A stretch of 64,000 bases of DNA from the NCBI GenBank assembly GCA_035622175.1, contig DASPVV010000076.1, positions 9,905-73,904 on the forward strand, given 5' to 3'. This document shows, piece by piece, positions 7,894-16,688 of this stretch (positions are counted from its first letter, which is position 1; every line of letters starts with the position of its first letter). Under the pieces are notes generated by a model that searched no databases, was not told the origin of the DNA, and was given only the letters and a program-made list of their open reading frames with translations. This DNA comes from JAFAGX01 sp035622175 (GTDB lineage Bacteria > Acidobacteriota > Terriglobia > Terriglobales > Acidobacteriaceae). The position numbers and the translations under genes are program-made.

Positions 7894-8661
7894 ATGGAGA
7901 TTTCTCTCGCCAACATCATCGCTGCGGTGCTTGCGGTCGGACTTCGCGTCTCCGGCCTGATGGTGTTCGCCCCATTTTTCAGCAGTATTGTCATCCCCCC
8001 GCGGATCAAGGTCGTGCTCGCCATCGTGATTACCGCGGTGCTCTATCCGGTGTATTCCGCCAGGATGCCGCCGGTCGAGTTAAGCGAGTGGCCGAAGATG
8101 GTGGCCAGCGAGACCCTGGTCGGCATCGCCATTGGTCTGGCGATCAGCGCGGTATTTGAGGCCGCGGCATTGGCAGGGCAGATCTTGAGCGTGCAGATGG
8201 GCTACTCGCTGGTGAATATTCTCGACCCGAATACTCAGGTGGAGAGCACGGTGGTGGCGACGCTGCATCAGAGTCTCGCCATGCTCCTGTTTCTTGCGCT
8301 GGGCGTGCATTATTGGATTCTTCGCGCCATTGCCCGCAGTTTCGACTATCTCCCTCCGGGGACGGCGACGCTCAATCCCCTGCTGACCCGGGCTTTGCTG
8401 CACGAAGGCGTCATCGTGCTGCAACTGGGAATCCAGATCGCCGCGCCCGTTCTGGCGGCCACCTTGCTCGCCGACCTGATGCTCGGTTTGATGGGGAAGG
8501 CATCGCCGCAGATGCCCTTGATGCTGCTGGGGCCCGCCATCAAAAGCCCGCTGGGCTTGCTGGTGTTCGGGGTCACCCTGGGCTTTTGGCCGAGGTTGTT
8601 CGAGCGATATTTCTCAGAATCCGTGGCTTACGCAGAGAGGCTCTTGCAGGTAGCGCGATAG
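7894..8661 (+). CDS. fliR: Flagellar export gate protein FliR
   Basis: Integral membrane subunit of the export gate, 255 residues with about six hydrophobic segments. Typical FliR features are visible: an N-terminal RVSGLMVFAPFF segment, the SAVFEAAALAGQILSVQMGY motif around residues 85-105, and a C-terminal PLMLLGPAIKSPLGLLV segment. It lies in the invariant order fliP-fliQ-fliR-flhB-flhA. Confidence 0.95.
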   Translation: MEISLANIIAAVLAVGLRVSGLMVFAPFFSSIVIPPRIKVVLAIVITAVLYPVYSARMPPVELSEWPKMVASETLVGIAIGLAISAVFEAAALAGQILSVQMGYSLVNILDPNTQVESTVVATLHQSLAMLLFLALGVHYWILRAIARSFDYLPPGTATLNPLLTRALLHEGVIVLQLGIQIAAPVLAATLLADLMLGLMGKASPQMPLMLLGPAIKSPLGLLVFGVTLGFWPRLFERYFSESVAYAERLLQVAR

Positions 8662-8667
8662 CAGACT

Positions 8668-9741
8668 ATGGCGGACTCTAGCAAAACAGAAAAACCGACA
8701 CCGCAAAGGCGACGCAAGGCGCGGGAGCAAGGTCAGGTATCGCGGACGCGCGAACTGTCCAACGCCCTGGCCTGGAGCGGAGGCTTGGCGTTGCTGGCCT
8801 GGCAGATTCCCGATGCGGCTCGCCAATGGCGCGGCCTGTTGCAGAGCGAATTGGATCTTGCCGTGCGCGAACCACTGACTCCGCGGGGGCCGATTCTTTT
8901 TTGGAGTGCCGTGGGCGTTTTGCGGTGGATTGTCCCCATCATGGTGACTGCCTGGATGCTTTCGGTCGCGGGCGGCCTGGCGCAAGGCGGGTTGGTGTTT
9001 GCCGGCCAAGCTTTGGCGCCGAAACCGGAGAGACTGAATCCGGCGGCAAAACTAAAACAGATGTTTTCGCCTTCCGGTCTCAGTGGAGTCTTGAAGTCGC
9101 TGCTGCCCTTCGGAGTGATCGTTTGGATCGGGGTTTCCACCTTGATCAACCACTGGCAGAGCATCGCGCATGCCTCCGATCTCGGGGTTCGCGCCTACGC
9201 CGGATTCGTATTAGGCGTAATGCGGGAGTTGTGCTGGAAGTCGGGTCTGGTGTTGCTGACCTGGTCGGGAGTGGATTACCTCTTGGTTCGGCAGAGGGTG
9301 GAGGGGGACTTGAAGATGACCCGCGAGGAGATGCGCGATGAGCTCCGGCACACGGAAGGAAATCCCACGGTGAAGGGCCGCATCCGCCGTCTGCAACGCC
9401 AGATGCGCCGGCGCCAGATGTTGCGCGATACCGAGAAGGCCAGCGTGGTCATCACCAACCCCACCCACTTTGCGGTTGCCTTGCGCTACGAGATGGACAT
9501 GGACGCCCCGATGGTGGTTGCCAAAGGGCGGGATTTTCTGGCGCAGGAAATCAAGGAGGTTGCGCGCTGGCATGGGATTGCTGTGCTCGAGAATCCCCCT
9601 CTGGCGCAAGCACTCTACTACACGGTCGAAGTCGGCAGCCCCATACCGGCGACATTTTATGTGGCGGTGGCCGAGATTCTGGCGTTCGTATTCCGGGCGC
9701 AAGCGCGGGTGCGGCAGCAAACCGGAGCGCCGGCACGATAA
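8668..9741 (+). CDS. flhB: Flagellar export specificity switch FlhB
   Basis: Inner-membrane protein whose cytoplasmic domain self-cleaves in the NPTH loop and switches export from hook to filament substrates. The 357-residue product starts with the EKPTPQRRRKAREQGQV signature and has four hydrophobic segments. The cytoplasmic domain contains VITNPTHFAVALRY at residues about 263-276, including the catalytic Asn-Pro. The basic region before it (MRRRQMLRDTEKA) is typical. ATG lies seven bases after the fliR stop. Confidence 0.96.
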   Translation: MADSSKTEKPTPQRRRKAREQGQVSRTRELSNALAWSGGLALLAWQIPDAARQWRGLLQSELDLAVREPLTPRGPILFWSAVGVLRWIVPIMVTAWMLSVAGGLAQGGLVFAGQALAPKPERLNPAAKLKQMFSPSGLSGVLKSLLPFGVIVWIGVSTLINHWQSIAHASDLGVRAYAGFVLGVMRELCWKSGLVLLTWSGVDYLLVRQRVEGDLKMTREEMRDELRHTEGNPTVKGRIRRLQRQMRRRQMLRDTEKASVVITNPTHFAVALRYEMDMDAPMVVAKGRDFLAQEIKEVARWHGIAVLENPPLAQALYYTVEVGSPIPATFYVAVAEILAFVFRAQARVRQQTGAPAR

Positions 9742-9768
9742 TCCGATCCGGAGGGTGGGGAAACAACC

Positions 9769-11847
9769 ATGGCGGCGAACCCGAAACTGATAGCTCCAAG
9801 CGGCAGCAGAACCGATTGGATCGTTCCCACGCTCGCCGTGAGCATGGTGTTTGTCATGCTCATCCCGCTGCCCCCGCTCATGATCGATGGGTTGCTGGCC
9901 TTAAGCCTCACCGGATCGGTGTTGGTGCTGCTGGTCGCCCTGCAAATTCTGAGGCCTGTGCAATTCTCGGTGTTTCCCAGCTTGCTGCTTTTGCTCACCC
10001 TCTTCCGTCTGTCGCTGGGGCTGGCCAGTAGCCGGAGAATCCTGCTGCATGGGAACGAAGGTTCGGCGGCAGCGGGCCGAGTGATTGAGGCCTTTGGCCA
10101 ATTTGTGGTGGGCGGCAACTATGTTGTGGGATTTGTTCTTTTCTTGGCCTTGATCGCCATTCAGTACCTGGTGGTCAGCCACGGTGCCGTGCGCACCGCA
10201 GAGGTCACCGCGCGCTTCACGCTCGATGCGATGCCCGGCAAGCAGATGGCGATCGACGCCGACCTGAACGCCGGTATGATTGATGAGAAACAAGCCCGCA
10301 CCCGCCGGCTGCAGATCACCCGCGAGGCCGAGTTCTACGGGGCCATGGATGGCGCCGCACGCTTCAGTCAGCGCGATTCCATGGCCACCATCCTGATTAC
10401 CGCCATCAACATCATTGCCGGCTTTTTGATCGGCGTATTCCAACACGGGGTTCCATTCCTCGAGGCGCTCAGAACCTACACCGTTCTGACCGTAGGAGAT
10501 GGCCTCGTCACCATGATCCCCTCTCTGCTGGTGTCGGTCGCCGGCGCGATCGTGCTGACGCGAGCCTCTTCGGAAAGCTCGCTGGGCATCGATGTTGGCC
10601 GTCAGTTGTTGGGAGAACGCCGCCCGCTGTGGATTGCCGGGTGTGTGATGTTGGCCCTGGCCCTGATTCCGGGCCTGCCCAAGTTGTCATTCGTATGCAT
10701 GGCGGGATTGATGCTGATCTTGGCCCGGCGGGCCAAGCCCGATCCGGCTGCGGTGGCGGAGGCCGCCTCCGGTGCCGGAGGGGCCAAAGGGCAGGCGGGG
10801 AAGAGTGTGGCTTCCGATTCTCTGGATTCGCTGCTCAAGTTGGACGACTTGATGCTTGAGGTCGGCCTGGGGCTCGTGCCCCTGGTCGATAGCAAGCAAG
10901 GCGGGCAGCTGCTCGGCAAAGTCCGCTCCTTGCGCAAAAGTCTGGCAGCGCAGCTTGGCTTCTTGGTTCCTCCCATCCACATCACCGACAACCTGGCGCG
11001 CAAAGAACGGGAGTACGTGGTCTATCTGCGGGGTGTCGAGGTTGCCCGCTGGGAGTTGCGCCGGGATTGTCTTCTCGCCATCAGTTCGGAGTCTTCCTCG
11101 GCTTTACCCGGGCAAGAGACGCGCGAACCGGCCTTCAACACGCCTGCCAAATGGATCTCGCCGGATCTGCAGGCCCAGGCGTTGGCGGCCGGCTATGTCG
11201 TGGTCGACCACACTTCGGCGCTGGCTACTCATCTGAGCGAAGTAGTGCGACAGAACGCCCATCTGCTGTTGAGTCGCCAGGAAACCAAGCGCCTGATCGA
11301 CCGGCTGGGAGAGTCTCACCCCAAATTGGTGGAAGAGCTTATTCCGAAGGTGATGACCCTGGGCGAAGTGCAAAAGGTGCTGCAGCAGCTATTGCGCGAG
11401 CAGGTCTCGATCCGCGATCTGGGAACCATTCTCGAGACCCTGGTCGATGTTGCGCCGGTCAACAAGAACCCCATTCTCTTAGTGGAGGCGGTTCGTCACG
11501 CCCTGGGGCGAGCCCTGGTGCGGCCCCTGCTCGATGAGCGCGGCCACCTGAAGGTGGTGACCTTGGATCGCTCCATCGAAGAAGAGTGTGCGCGCGCCGT
11601 GAATCCCCAGCAGGCCGCCGTCCCCGGCAATGCTCTGCAGCCGAGTACGGCGCGACGCATATCCGAGGGCTTGCGGGCACTGTTCGGCGAACAGGTTCTG
11701 AACGCACCTCCGGTCCTTTTGTGTGCCTCGCCCGGGCGTTTCCATCTGCGCCGGATTCTCGAACCCTTTTTCCCGAGGATCTCCGTGCTTTCCCCCACGG
11801 AAATTCCGCCGTTGATCCCGGTGCAATCCATAGGAGCTTTGCGGTGA
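9769..11847 (+). CDS. flhA: Flagellar export gate protein FlhA
   Basis: Largest membrane component of the flagellar export apparatus; its cytoplasmic nonamer ring receives chaperone-substrate complexes. 692 residues with eight hydrophobic segments in the first 340, including the FHIPEP-family hallmark RFTLDAMPGKQMAIDADLN at residues about 145-163 and the GDGLVTMIPSLLVSVAGA segment. The C-terminal 350 residues form the cytoplasmic domain (for example VVDHTSALATHLSEVVRQ). Preceded by a GGAGGG-like ribosome binding site. flhF and flhG, often next to flhA, are not present here; fliA follows directly. Confidence 0.96.
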   Translation: MAANPKLIAPSGSRTDWIVPTLAVSMVFVMLIPLPPLMIDGLLALSLTGSVLVLLVALQILRPVQFSVFPSLLLLLTLFRLSLGLASSRRILLHGNEGSAAAGRVIEAFGQFVVGGNYVVGFVLFLALIAIQYLVVSHGAVRTAEVTARFTLDAMPGKQMAIDADLNAGMIDEKQARTRRLQITREAEFYGAMDGAARFSQRDSMATILITAINIIAGFLIGVFQHGVPFLEALRTYTVLTVGDGLVTMIPSLLVSVAGAIVLTRASSESSLGIDVGRQLLGERRPLWIAGCVMLALALIPGLPKLSFVCMAGLMLILARRAKPDPAAVAEAASGAGGAKGQAGKSVASDSLDSLLKLDDLMLEVGLGLVPLVDSKQGGQLLGKVRSLRKSLAAQLGFLVPPIHITDNLARKEREYVVYLRGVEVARWELRRDCLLAISSESSSALPGQETREPAFNTPAKWISPDLQAQALAAGYVVVDHTSALATHLSEVVRQNAHLLLSRQETKRLIDRLGESHPKLVEELIPKVMTLGEVQKVLQQLLREQVSIRDLGTILETLVDVAPVNKNPILLVEAVRHALGRALVRPLLDERGHLKVVTLDRSIEEECARAVNPQQAAVPGNALQPSTARRISEGLRALFGEQVLNAPPVLLCASPGRFHLRRILEPFFPRISVLSPTEIPPLIPVQSIGALR

Positions 11848-11870
11848 ACATCGTTTGATTGAGGACTCTC

Positions 11871-12620
11871 ATGACACAGGCAGAACTTGCGTACCGAGAA
11901 AATGTGGAGGAAACCGAAGAACGCGATCAGCTGATTCTGCGAGAGCTGCCGCAGGTGTATTACACCGCAAGGCGAATCGGCGAACGCCTGCCGCAACATG
12001 TATCGTTCGAAGACCTGGTGCATGCCGGCGTGGTGGGTTTGATCGAAGCCGCTCGCAGCTATGACGCGCACAAGGCGGTTCCATTCCAGGCGTTTGCCAA
12101 GTTCCGGATCCGGGGGGCCATACTCGACAGTCTGCGCGAGCTCGATTGGGCTTCCCGGCCTCTGCGGCGGAAGGAGCGACAGATCGAGGAGGCGATCAGT
12201 AGGCTTCGGGCGAAACTTGGCCGCCAGCCCGAGGAGGACGAAATTGCCGCGGAGATGGGAATCTCGATCGAGAAGCTGCATGAAATCGCCCTGCGCCTGG
12301 ATGGGGTGAAGCTGCTCGGCCAGCAAGTGACGTTGGCTTCCGATGCCTCGGAAAACCAAGATTTGATCGAGTCGGCTCCCAGCCGGGACGAGAACGCCTA
12401 TGACCTCCGCCTCCGCCGCGAGATCCAGGAACAACTCGCCCAGGCCATCGGAACCCTGTCGGAAAAAGAGCAGTTGATCATTTCACTGTATTACCGAGAA
12501 GAACTTACCATGAAAGAAATTGCGAAAGTCCTGCAATTGGCAGAATCAAGAGTGTCCCAGATTCACGCTTTGGTGCTTCCCAAACTGCGCGCAGCCTTAG
12601 AGAAAGATGGGTTACGCTAA
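11871..12620 (+). CDS. fliA: Flagellar sigma factor FliA (sigma-28)
   Basis: Sigma factor for late flagellar genes. The 249-residue product shows region 2 (FEDLVHAGVVGLIEAARSYD and FRIRGAILDSLRELDW), region 3 (RQPEEDEIAAEMGISIEKL) and region 4 (LSEKEQLIISLYYREELTMK with an HTH ending RVSQIHALVLPKLR). The conserved region 2 block RGAILDSLR...DW is characteristic of FliA/WhiG. I chose the ATG at 11,871; a TTG at 11,859 is in frame but less likely. Its anti-sigma factor FlgM is encoded at 19,065, and four candidate target promoters are in this window. Confidence 0.95.
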   Translation: MTQAELAYRENVEETEERDQLILRELPQVYYTARRIGERLPQHVSFEDLVHAGVVGLIEAARSYDAHKAVPFQAFAKFRIRGAILDSLRELDWASRPLRRKERQIEEAISRLRAKLGRQPEEDEIAAEMGISIEKLHEIALRLDGVKLLGQQVTLASDASENQDLIESAPSRDENAYDLRLRREIQEQLAQAIGTLSEKEQLIISLYYREELTMKEIAKVLQLAESRVSQIHALVLPKLRAALEKDGLR

Positions 12621-12656
12621 AAGACCGGAACCGATCGCGAACCAGAAAGCTCGAGC

Positions 12657-13484
12657 ATGAGCAAGTTCGACATTCAAGGTCTGACGAAAACGTTCTTCGG
12701 AGGGAAAGATCGGCGCGAGTGTGCCAATCCGAGATGCAGCGCAAAATCCAAGCAGCCGATAGGAATCGTTTTCTACGAGCAGTGGTTTTGCTCTCCTGAC
12801 TGTTTCGAACCAGCTGTGCAGCAGAAACTGGTGGAGTCACTCTCGACCCGAGACAAACAGGAAAAGCATCCCAGCTTGCGTATGCCGCTGGGCCTCGTCC
12901 TGGTCTCCCGCGGAATCTTGAGCCATGAGCAACTCAAGATTGCACTCAATCACCAACGCACCAGCGGAACGAATTTCGGAGAGGTGTTGCAGGAACTCGG
13001 TTTCGCTACCCAGCAGCAAGTTACTGCGGCCGTGGCGGCGCAGTGGGCTTGCCCGGTATTTTCGATAGGAGACCGCCCATTGCCGGCAGGGGTGCGCATT
13101 CCCACGCGTTTGCTGGAGCTCTATGGGATGCTCCCTGTCCACTTCTCGGAAACCGGGCGCAAGCTGATGGTCGGGTTCATTACTCGCGTTCAACACCACA
13201 TGCTCTCCATCATCGAACACGTGACCTCGTGCACGGCTACCCCATGTTTCATCACCGATAACGAGTATCGTCGCCATTTGCAAGCGTTGGCCGTCGAGAG
13301 CGCCGAGCACGAGCTGGTTTGTGATCGCCCCATTGGCCCCGCCGAGATCGCGAAGCTGGTACGGGATCAGATCAGCCAGACGGGCGGGGAAGAGGTGCGT
13401 TTCGGAATGTGTCGCGATTACCTTTGGGTCAGACTCCTGGGCCACCAGGAAATCGACCTCCTGTTCCGGATACAACAGGATTAG
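12657..13484 (+). CDS. MshEN-domain (GspE N-terminal-like) protein with N-terminal Cys cluster
   Basis: Product of 275 residues. Residues about 20-50 carry a CxxxxC...C...C arrangement (CANPRC, then WFCSPDC), which looks like a small zinc-binding module. From residue about 75 the sequence (LGLVLVSRGILSHEQLKIAL, then FGEVLQELGF) matches the MshEN/T2SSE N-terminal fold, some members of which bind cyclic di-GMP. There is no ATPase domain. The gene sits directly after fliA and before an HDOD gene, so a signalling role in motility is plausible, but ligand binding is inference. Start at the ATG after the fliA stop; the ribosome binding site is weak. Confidence 0.65.
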   Translation: MSKFDIQGLTKTFFGGKDRRECANPRCSAKSKQPIGIVFYEQWFCSPDCFEPAVQQKLVESLSTRDKQEKHPSLRMPLGLVLVSRGILSHEQLKIALNHQRTSGTNFGEVLQELGFATQQQVTAAVAAQWACPVFSIGDRPLPAGVRIPTRLLELYGMLPVHFSETGRKLMVGFITRVQHHMLSIIEHVTSCTATPCFITDNEYRRHLQALAVESAEHELVCDRPIGPAEIAKLVRDQISQTGGEEVRFGMCRDYLWVRLLGHQEIDLLFRIQQD

Positions 13485-13501
13485 AAGATCGTGAGCGGCG
13501 C

Positions 13502-13529
13502 TAAAGCTCGGGCCGTTTCCGGCCGATTA
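13502..13529 (+). promoter_or_regulatory. Sigma-28 (FliA)-type promoter before the HDOD gene
   Basis: TAAAGCTC, 12 bases, GCCGATTA. The -10 octamer is identical to that before flgM. The predicted start site would leave a leader of only about 13 bases before the ATG at 13,549. The match places the HDOD gene in the late flagellar regulon. Confidence 0.7.
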
Positions 13530-13548
13530 ATGTCAGCAAGCACTCTCC

Positions 13549-14313
13549 ATGCTGGCAGACACCAAACCGACGGAATCTGGTTCGAGGGTCCAATCTCCCG
13601 AGTATGGTCCGGACCGCTTTCCGCGAACTGATCCGCCAGGCCTAGAGAGCAGGGGATTCCCTTCCCTTCCAGCGATGCCGGGTGCGGTCCTTCTCCTCGA
13701 ACTGCGCTTGGCGTCGAACGTCGCCGACTTGAATGCAGTCACCGGGTTGATTCGTAAGGATGTTGGCCTGACGGTCGAGCTGTTGCGGTTAGCCTTTGGG
13801 GAACCGCGCAGGCGTCGCGCCAGCTCCTGGAGCGTGGCGGAGCTGGCAGTCGATCTGGGACTGGAGAAACTGAGAGCCATGGCGGCAGGAACAACACTTC
13901 TCGCCTGCCAAGCACCGGGAAAGGCTGCTTTCCAGGCATGCCAAGCGTTTTGGCGGCGGGCGCGACAAACGGCCCAGATTGCCGAAGAGCTTGCCGGCGG
14001 GCAATCCGCTACGATTCAAGAAACGGCCTATGTCGCTGGACTGCTTTGTCATGTCGGCATGCTTCCGCGTCTGCTGGGCTGGCCGGTTTCCGGGATCGAC
14101 TCGGCTGATCCTGCCGAAGTGGGTTTCCATATGACGAAAGCGTGGAATTTCCCAGCGCTTCTCGTGGAAGTGATTCGCGGAGACGGCGAAGCGTGCACTT
14201 CTCCCCAGGCACGGAGCCTGCTTCAGCTGATCAACACCGCCGACCGGCAGGCATCCCATGGGCCCATGGTTACCGCTGCCGAGGTGGGGGATGGAACGCA
14301 ATCCTGGTCCTAA
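13549..14313 (+). CDS. HDOD-domain signalling protein
   Basis: Product of 254 residues matching the HDOD pattern: LPAMPGAVLLLELRL near residue 40, DLNAVTGLIRKDVGLTVELL, a region rich in Ala/Leu helices, and a late ETAYVAGLLCHVGML. HDOD proteins are linked to signalling and motility control and often partner with c-di-GMP or chemotaxis proteins; no catalytic His-Asp pair is expected. The gene has its own sigma-28-type promoter and lies between fliA and flgF. The last 15 residues look unstructured. Start at the first ATG in this frame. Confidence 0.75.
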   Translation: MLADTKPTESGSRVQSPEYGPDRFPRTDPPGLESRGFPSLPAMPGAVLLLELRLASNVADLNAVTGLIRKDVGLTVELLRLAFGEPRRRRASSWSVAELAVDLGLEKLRAMAAGTTLLACQAPGKAAFQACQAFWRRARQTAQIAEELAGGQSATIQETAYVAGLLCHVGMLPRLLGWPVSGIDSADPAEVGFHMTKAWNFPALLVEVIRGDGEACTSPQARSLLQLINTADRQASHGPMVTAAEVGDGTQSWS

Positions 14314-14490
14314 GCAGGGTCAGAAAGCCGTGGCCGGCAGGCAAGCCGAATGAGTACGTGGTTAGAAAGTTTATCTCCGTGGTCCGGCCGCATTCGCTGG
14401 ACACAATGCTCCCCCTAATTCGTTCCTCATTTCGCAGCCATGCGCCCATCGTAGTTCAATCACTTACCAGGCTCGAGCGCCCGAATGGTA

Positions 14491-14506
14491 TGGCCCTGCT
14501 CGTGCA
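14491..14506 (+). promoter_or_regulatory. Candidate sigma-54 promoter before flgF
   Basis: TGGCC-N5-CGTGCA with GG and GC separated by ten bases, the same form as the site at 1501 before fliK. The predicted start site near 14,517 falls at the edge of the flgF ribosome binding site (GAGGAG at 14,517-14,522), which leaves a very short leader and weakens the case. Confidence 0.35.
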
Positions 14507-14527
14507 TCCTTCCGCCGAGGAGATTTC

Positions 14528-15274
14528 ATGGACAGCGGCTTCTACGCAGCATGCACGGCGCTGATGGCGCGAAGCCAGGCGCTCGACCTGGTTGCCAACA
14601 ACTTGGCCAACGTTAGCACGCCCGGCTTTCGCGCGCAGCACGAGGTGTTTCGTTCGCTGCTCGCAGGTTCCTCCCCCTTCCCCATGTCCGATTTGAACCA
14701 GACCGTGAACAACTACTCGGTTCTGGGGGACAGCCGCTTCGATTACTCGCAAGGCAATCTCGAGAAGACCGGCAGTGACTTCGACTTGGCCCTTCAGGGA
14801 TCGGGGTTCTTTGTGGTGCGAACCGCAGCCGGCCGAATGTTCACCCGCAACGGCAACTTCCACGTCTCAGCCAAGGGGAGATTGGTAACTGCCGACGGAG
14901 ATCCGGTCCTCGGCGAGACGGGTGTCATCGACATCGTCGGCGGCCCGGTTTCGATCAGCCCCGATGGAACCATCTCGATCGACGGAGCGGTGGCGGGAAA
15001 GTTGAGGGTTGTGGACTTTCCCCCGGGAACCGCCCTGGAGAGCGTTGGCAAAAGCTATTATTCGGCACCTCCGAAGAGTGAAGTTGCGGCCCCGGGCGCA
15101 AGCATTGTGCAAGGATCGCTCGAAACCTCCAATGTGAACCCGGTCGCAGATGCGGTCGAATTGATTACCCTGCAACGCAATGCGGAACTGGTGCAGCGCG
15201 CCTTATCGATGTTTCATTCCGATATCAACCAAATCGCGGCCCAGGACTTGCCGCGAATTTTACCGAACCCGTAA
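14528..15274 (+). CDS. flgF: Flagellar rod protein FlgF
   Basis: Proximal rod subunit. 248 residues beginning with MDSGFYAACTALMARSQALD and the rod signature LVANNLANVSTPGFRAQ, ending in a DAVELITLQRNAELVQRAL C-terminal helix. The N-terminus and adjacent flgG support FlgF rather than another rod protein. GAGGAG stands five bases before the ATG. First gene of flgF-flgG-flgA-flgH-flgI-flgJ. The proximal rod genes flgB, flgC and fliE are not in the window. Confidence 0.92.
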   Translation: MDSGFYAACTALMARSQALDLVANNLANVSTPGFRAQHEVFRSLLAGSSPFPMSDLNQTVNNYSVLGDSRFDYSQGNLEKTGSDFDLALQGSGFFVVRTAAGRMFTRNGNFHVSAKGRLVTADGDPVLGETGVIDIVGGPVSISPDGTISIDGAVAGKLRVVDFPPGTALESVGKSYYSAPPKSEVAAPGASIVQGSLETSNVNPVADAVELITLQRNAELVQRALSMFHSDINQIAAQDLPRILPNP

Positions 15275-15286
15275 GGGGGGAACGTT

Positions 15287-16078
15287 ATGCTTCGTGCACT
15301 GTATACGGCCGCCAGCGGCATGGTCGCGCAACAAATGAATCTGGACAACATCGCCAACAACTTGGCCAACTCGAGCACGGCCGGATTTTATGGCCGGCGG
15401 CTCCAGTTTTCCGATCTGGTTTATCAGAATCTGGTCATGCCCGGCGCGGCAGCGACCCAGCAGACCACGGTTGCGGCTGGCCTCCAAGTGGGATTAGGAA
15501 CGTCGCCGCAAGCCTCGGAAGTGATCCAAACGCAGGGAAACTTCACCTCGACCGGAAACCCTCTGGATCTAGCCATTCAAGGGCTTGGTTTCTTCCAGGT
15601 AACTTTGCCCGATGGCACGATTGCCTACACCCGCGGCGGCGCCTTCCATCTGGACGCGCAAGGGAACATCGTGACCGCCGACGGCAATCCCCTGCAGCCC
15701 AGTATCACCATACCCGCCAACGCCACGACGATTACCATCGGTTCCGATGGAACGATTTCGGTAACCGAAACCGGGCAGACCGCAGCCCAGCAGGTGGGCA
15801 GCATCCAACTGGCGTTGTTTCCCAACCCGGGAGGCTTAAACAGCATCGGCAACAACCTTTTCCTGGCGACGACGGCCTCGGGAGACGCCATCGTGGGGGC
15901 GCCGGGATCGGCCGAGGGATTGGGCACTCTGCAGCAAGGAATGATCGAACAGTCGAACGTAGACATCGTCGAGGAATTTGTCCAGATGATCGTCGCGCAG
16001 CGAGCCTACGAATCCAATTCGCGGGTCGTAACCTCGGCGGATCAGATGTTGCAGGATCTGATCAGTATCGGACGTTAA
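15287..16078 (+). CDS. flgG: Flagellar distal rod protein FlgG
   Basis: Distal rod subunit, 263 residues, which is the standard FlgG length. It starts with MLRALYTAASGMVAQQMNLD and IANNLANSSTAGF, contains NPLDLAIQGLGFFQV and ends with EEFVQMIVAQRAYESNSRVV. The start follows an AGGGGGGA-type ribosome binding site. The FlgG-specific insert of about 15 residues near residue 50 (GAAATQQTTVAAGLQVG) supports the call. Confidence 0.95.
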   Translation: MLRALYTAASGMVAQQMNLDNIANNLANSSTAGFYGRRLQFSDLVYQNLVMPGAAATQQTTVAAGLQVGLGTSPQASEVIQTQGNFTSTGNPLDLAIQGLGFFQVTLPDGTIAYTRGGAFHLDAQGNIVTADGNPLQPSITIPANATTITIGSDGTISVTETGQTAAQQVGSIQLALFPNPGGLNSIGNNLFLATTASGDAIVGAPGSAEGLGTLQQGMIEQSNVDIVEEFVQMIVAQRAYESNSRVVTSADQMLQDLISIGR

Positions 16079-16087
16079 GGGGAAGGG

Positions 16088-16675
16088 ATGAGAGACCGAA
16101 GTAAGACAAGAAGCCTGGGGAGTTTTTTCGGCTTGCTGTGGCTCCTGATCCCTGCCGCCGTCGGCCAAGAATCGAGCGCCCGATTCCCAATTTCCGCAGA
16201 GCGCGTCGCCCAGGCGATCGTGACCGCAGGCGTCCCGGTTCGGGCCGCGCAGGTGCGATTTCTGGCGCAAATCAACTCCCTCGGGCCGGATCCGGGCCTG
16301 CAGGTGATCAACCTGGCGAAGTGGTCGGGGGACACATGGAAAGTAGAGCTGCGCTGCTCCGACCCGCGAGTGTGTCTGCCGTTTTATGTCCTGGTACAAG
16401 CCGGGGCGGCGGGCGCATTCGATGGGATCTCCACCCAGCGGGGCGGTCCTCCTGCCAGGCGAAACGCTTCTCTATTCCGGCGAAAGCAGATGCTCATGCG
16501 CAATGGCGATCGAGCGACCCTGGTGTTTGAGAACCCGAGCGTGCGTATCAGCATGCCTGTCATCTGTCTCGAGAACGGCAATCGTGGGCAGAGGATTCGA
16601 GTCGTAAGCACGGATCACAAGCGATTTTTCAAGGCGGAGATTGTGAACTCCGAGCTGCTGAAAGTCGAGCTTTGA
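16088..16675 (+). CDS. flgA: P-ring assembly chaperone FlgA
   Basis: Periplasmic chaperone for P-ring (FlgI) assembly. The 195-residue product has a signal peptide (residues about 10-26, ending AAVGQE) and a C-terminal part resembling the SAF/FlgA domain (NGDRATLVFENPSVRISMPV followed by GNRGQRIRVVS). The central ALLRRGDILTASDI-like element typical of FlgA is not obvious here and has diverged; the protein is short compared with common FlgA proteins (about 220). GGAAGGG precedes the ATG. The position directly before flgH-flgI supports the call. Confidence 0.82.
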   Translation: MRDRSKTRSLGSFFGLLWLLIPAAVGQESSARFPISAERVAQAIVTAGVPVRAAQVRFLAQINSLGPDPGLQVINLAKWSGDTWKVELRCSDPRVCLPFYVLVQAGAAGAFDGISTQRGGPPARRNASLFRRKQMLMRNGDRATLVFENPSVRISMPVICLENGNRGQRIRVVSTDHKRFFKAEIVNSELLKVEL

Positions 16676-16688
16676 GATAGGAAGATCC

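Noticed and set aside
14364..14394. GAAAGTTT followed by GCCGCATT before flgF as a sigma-28 site
   Set aside because: The spacer would be 14 bases and the -10 element differs at two core positions.
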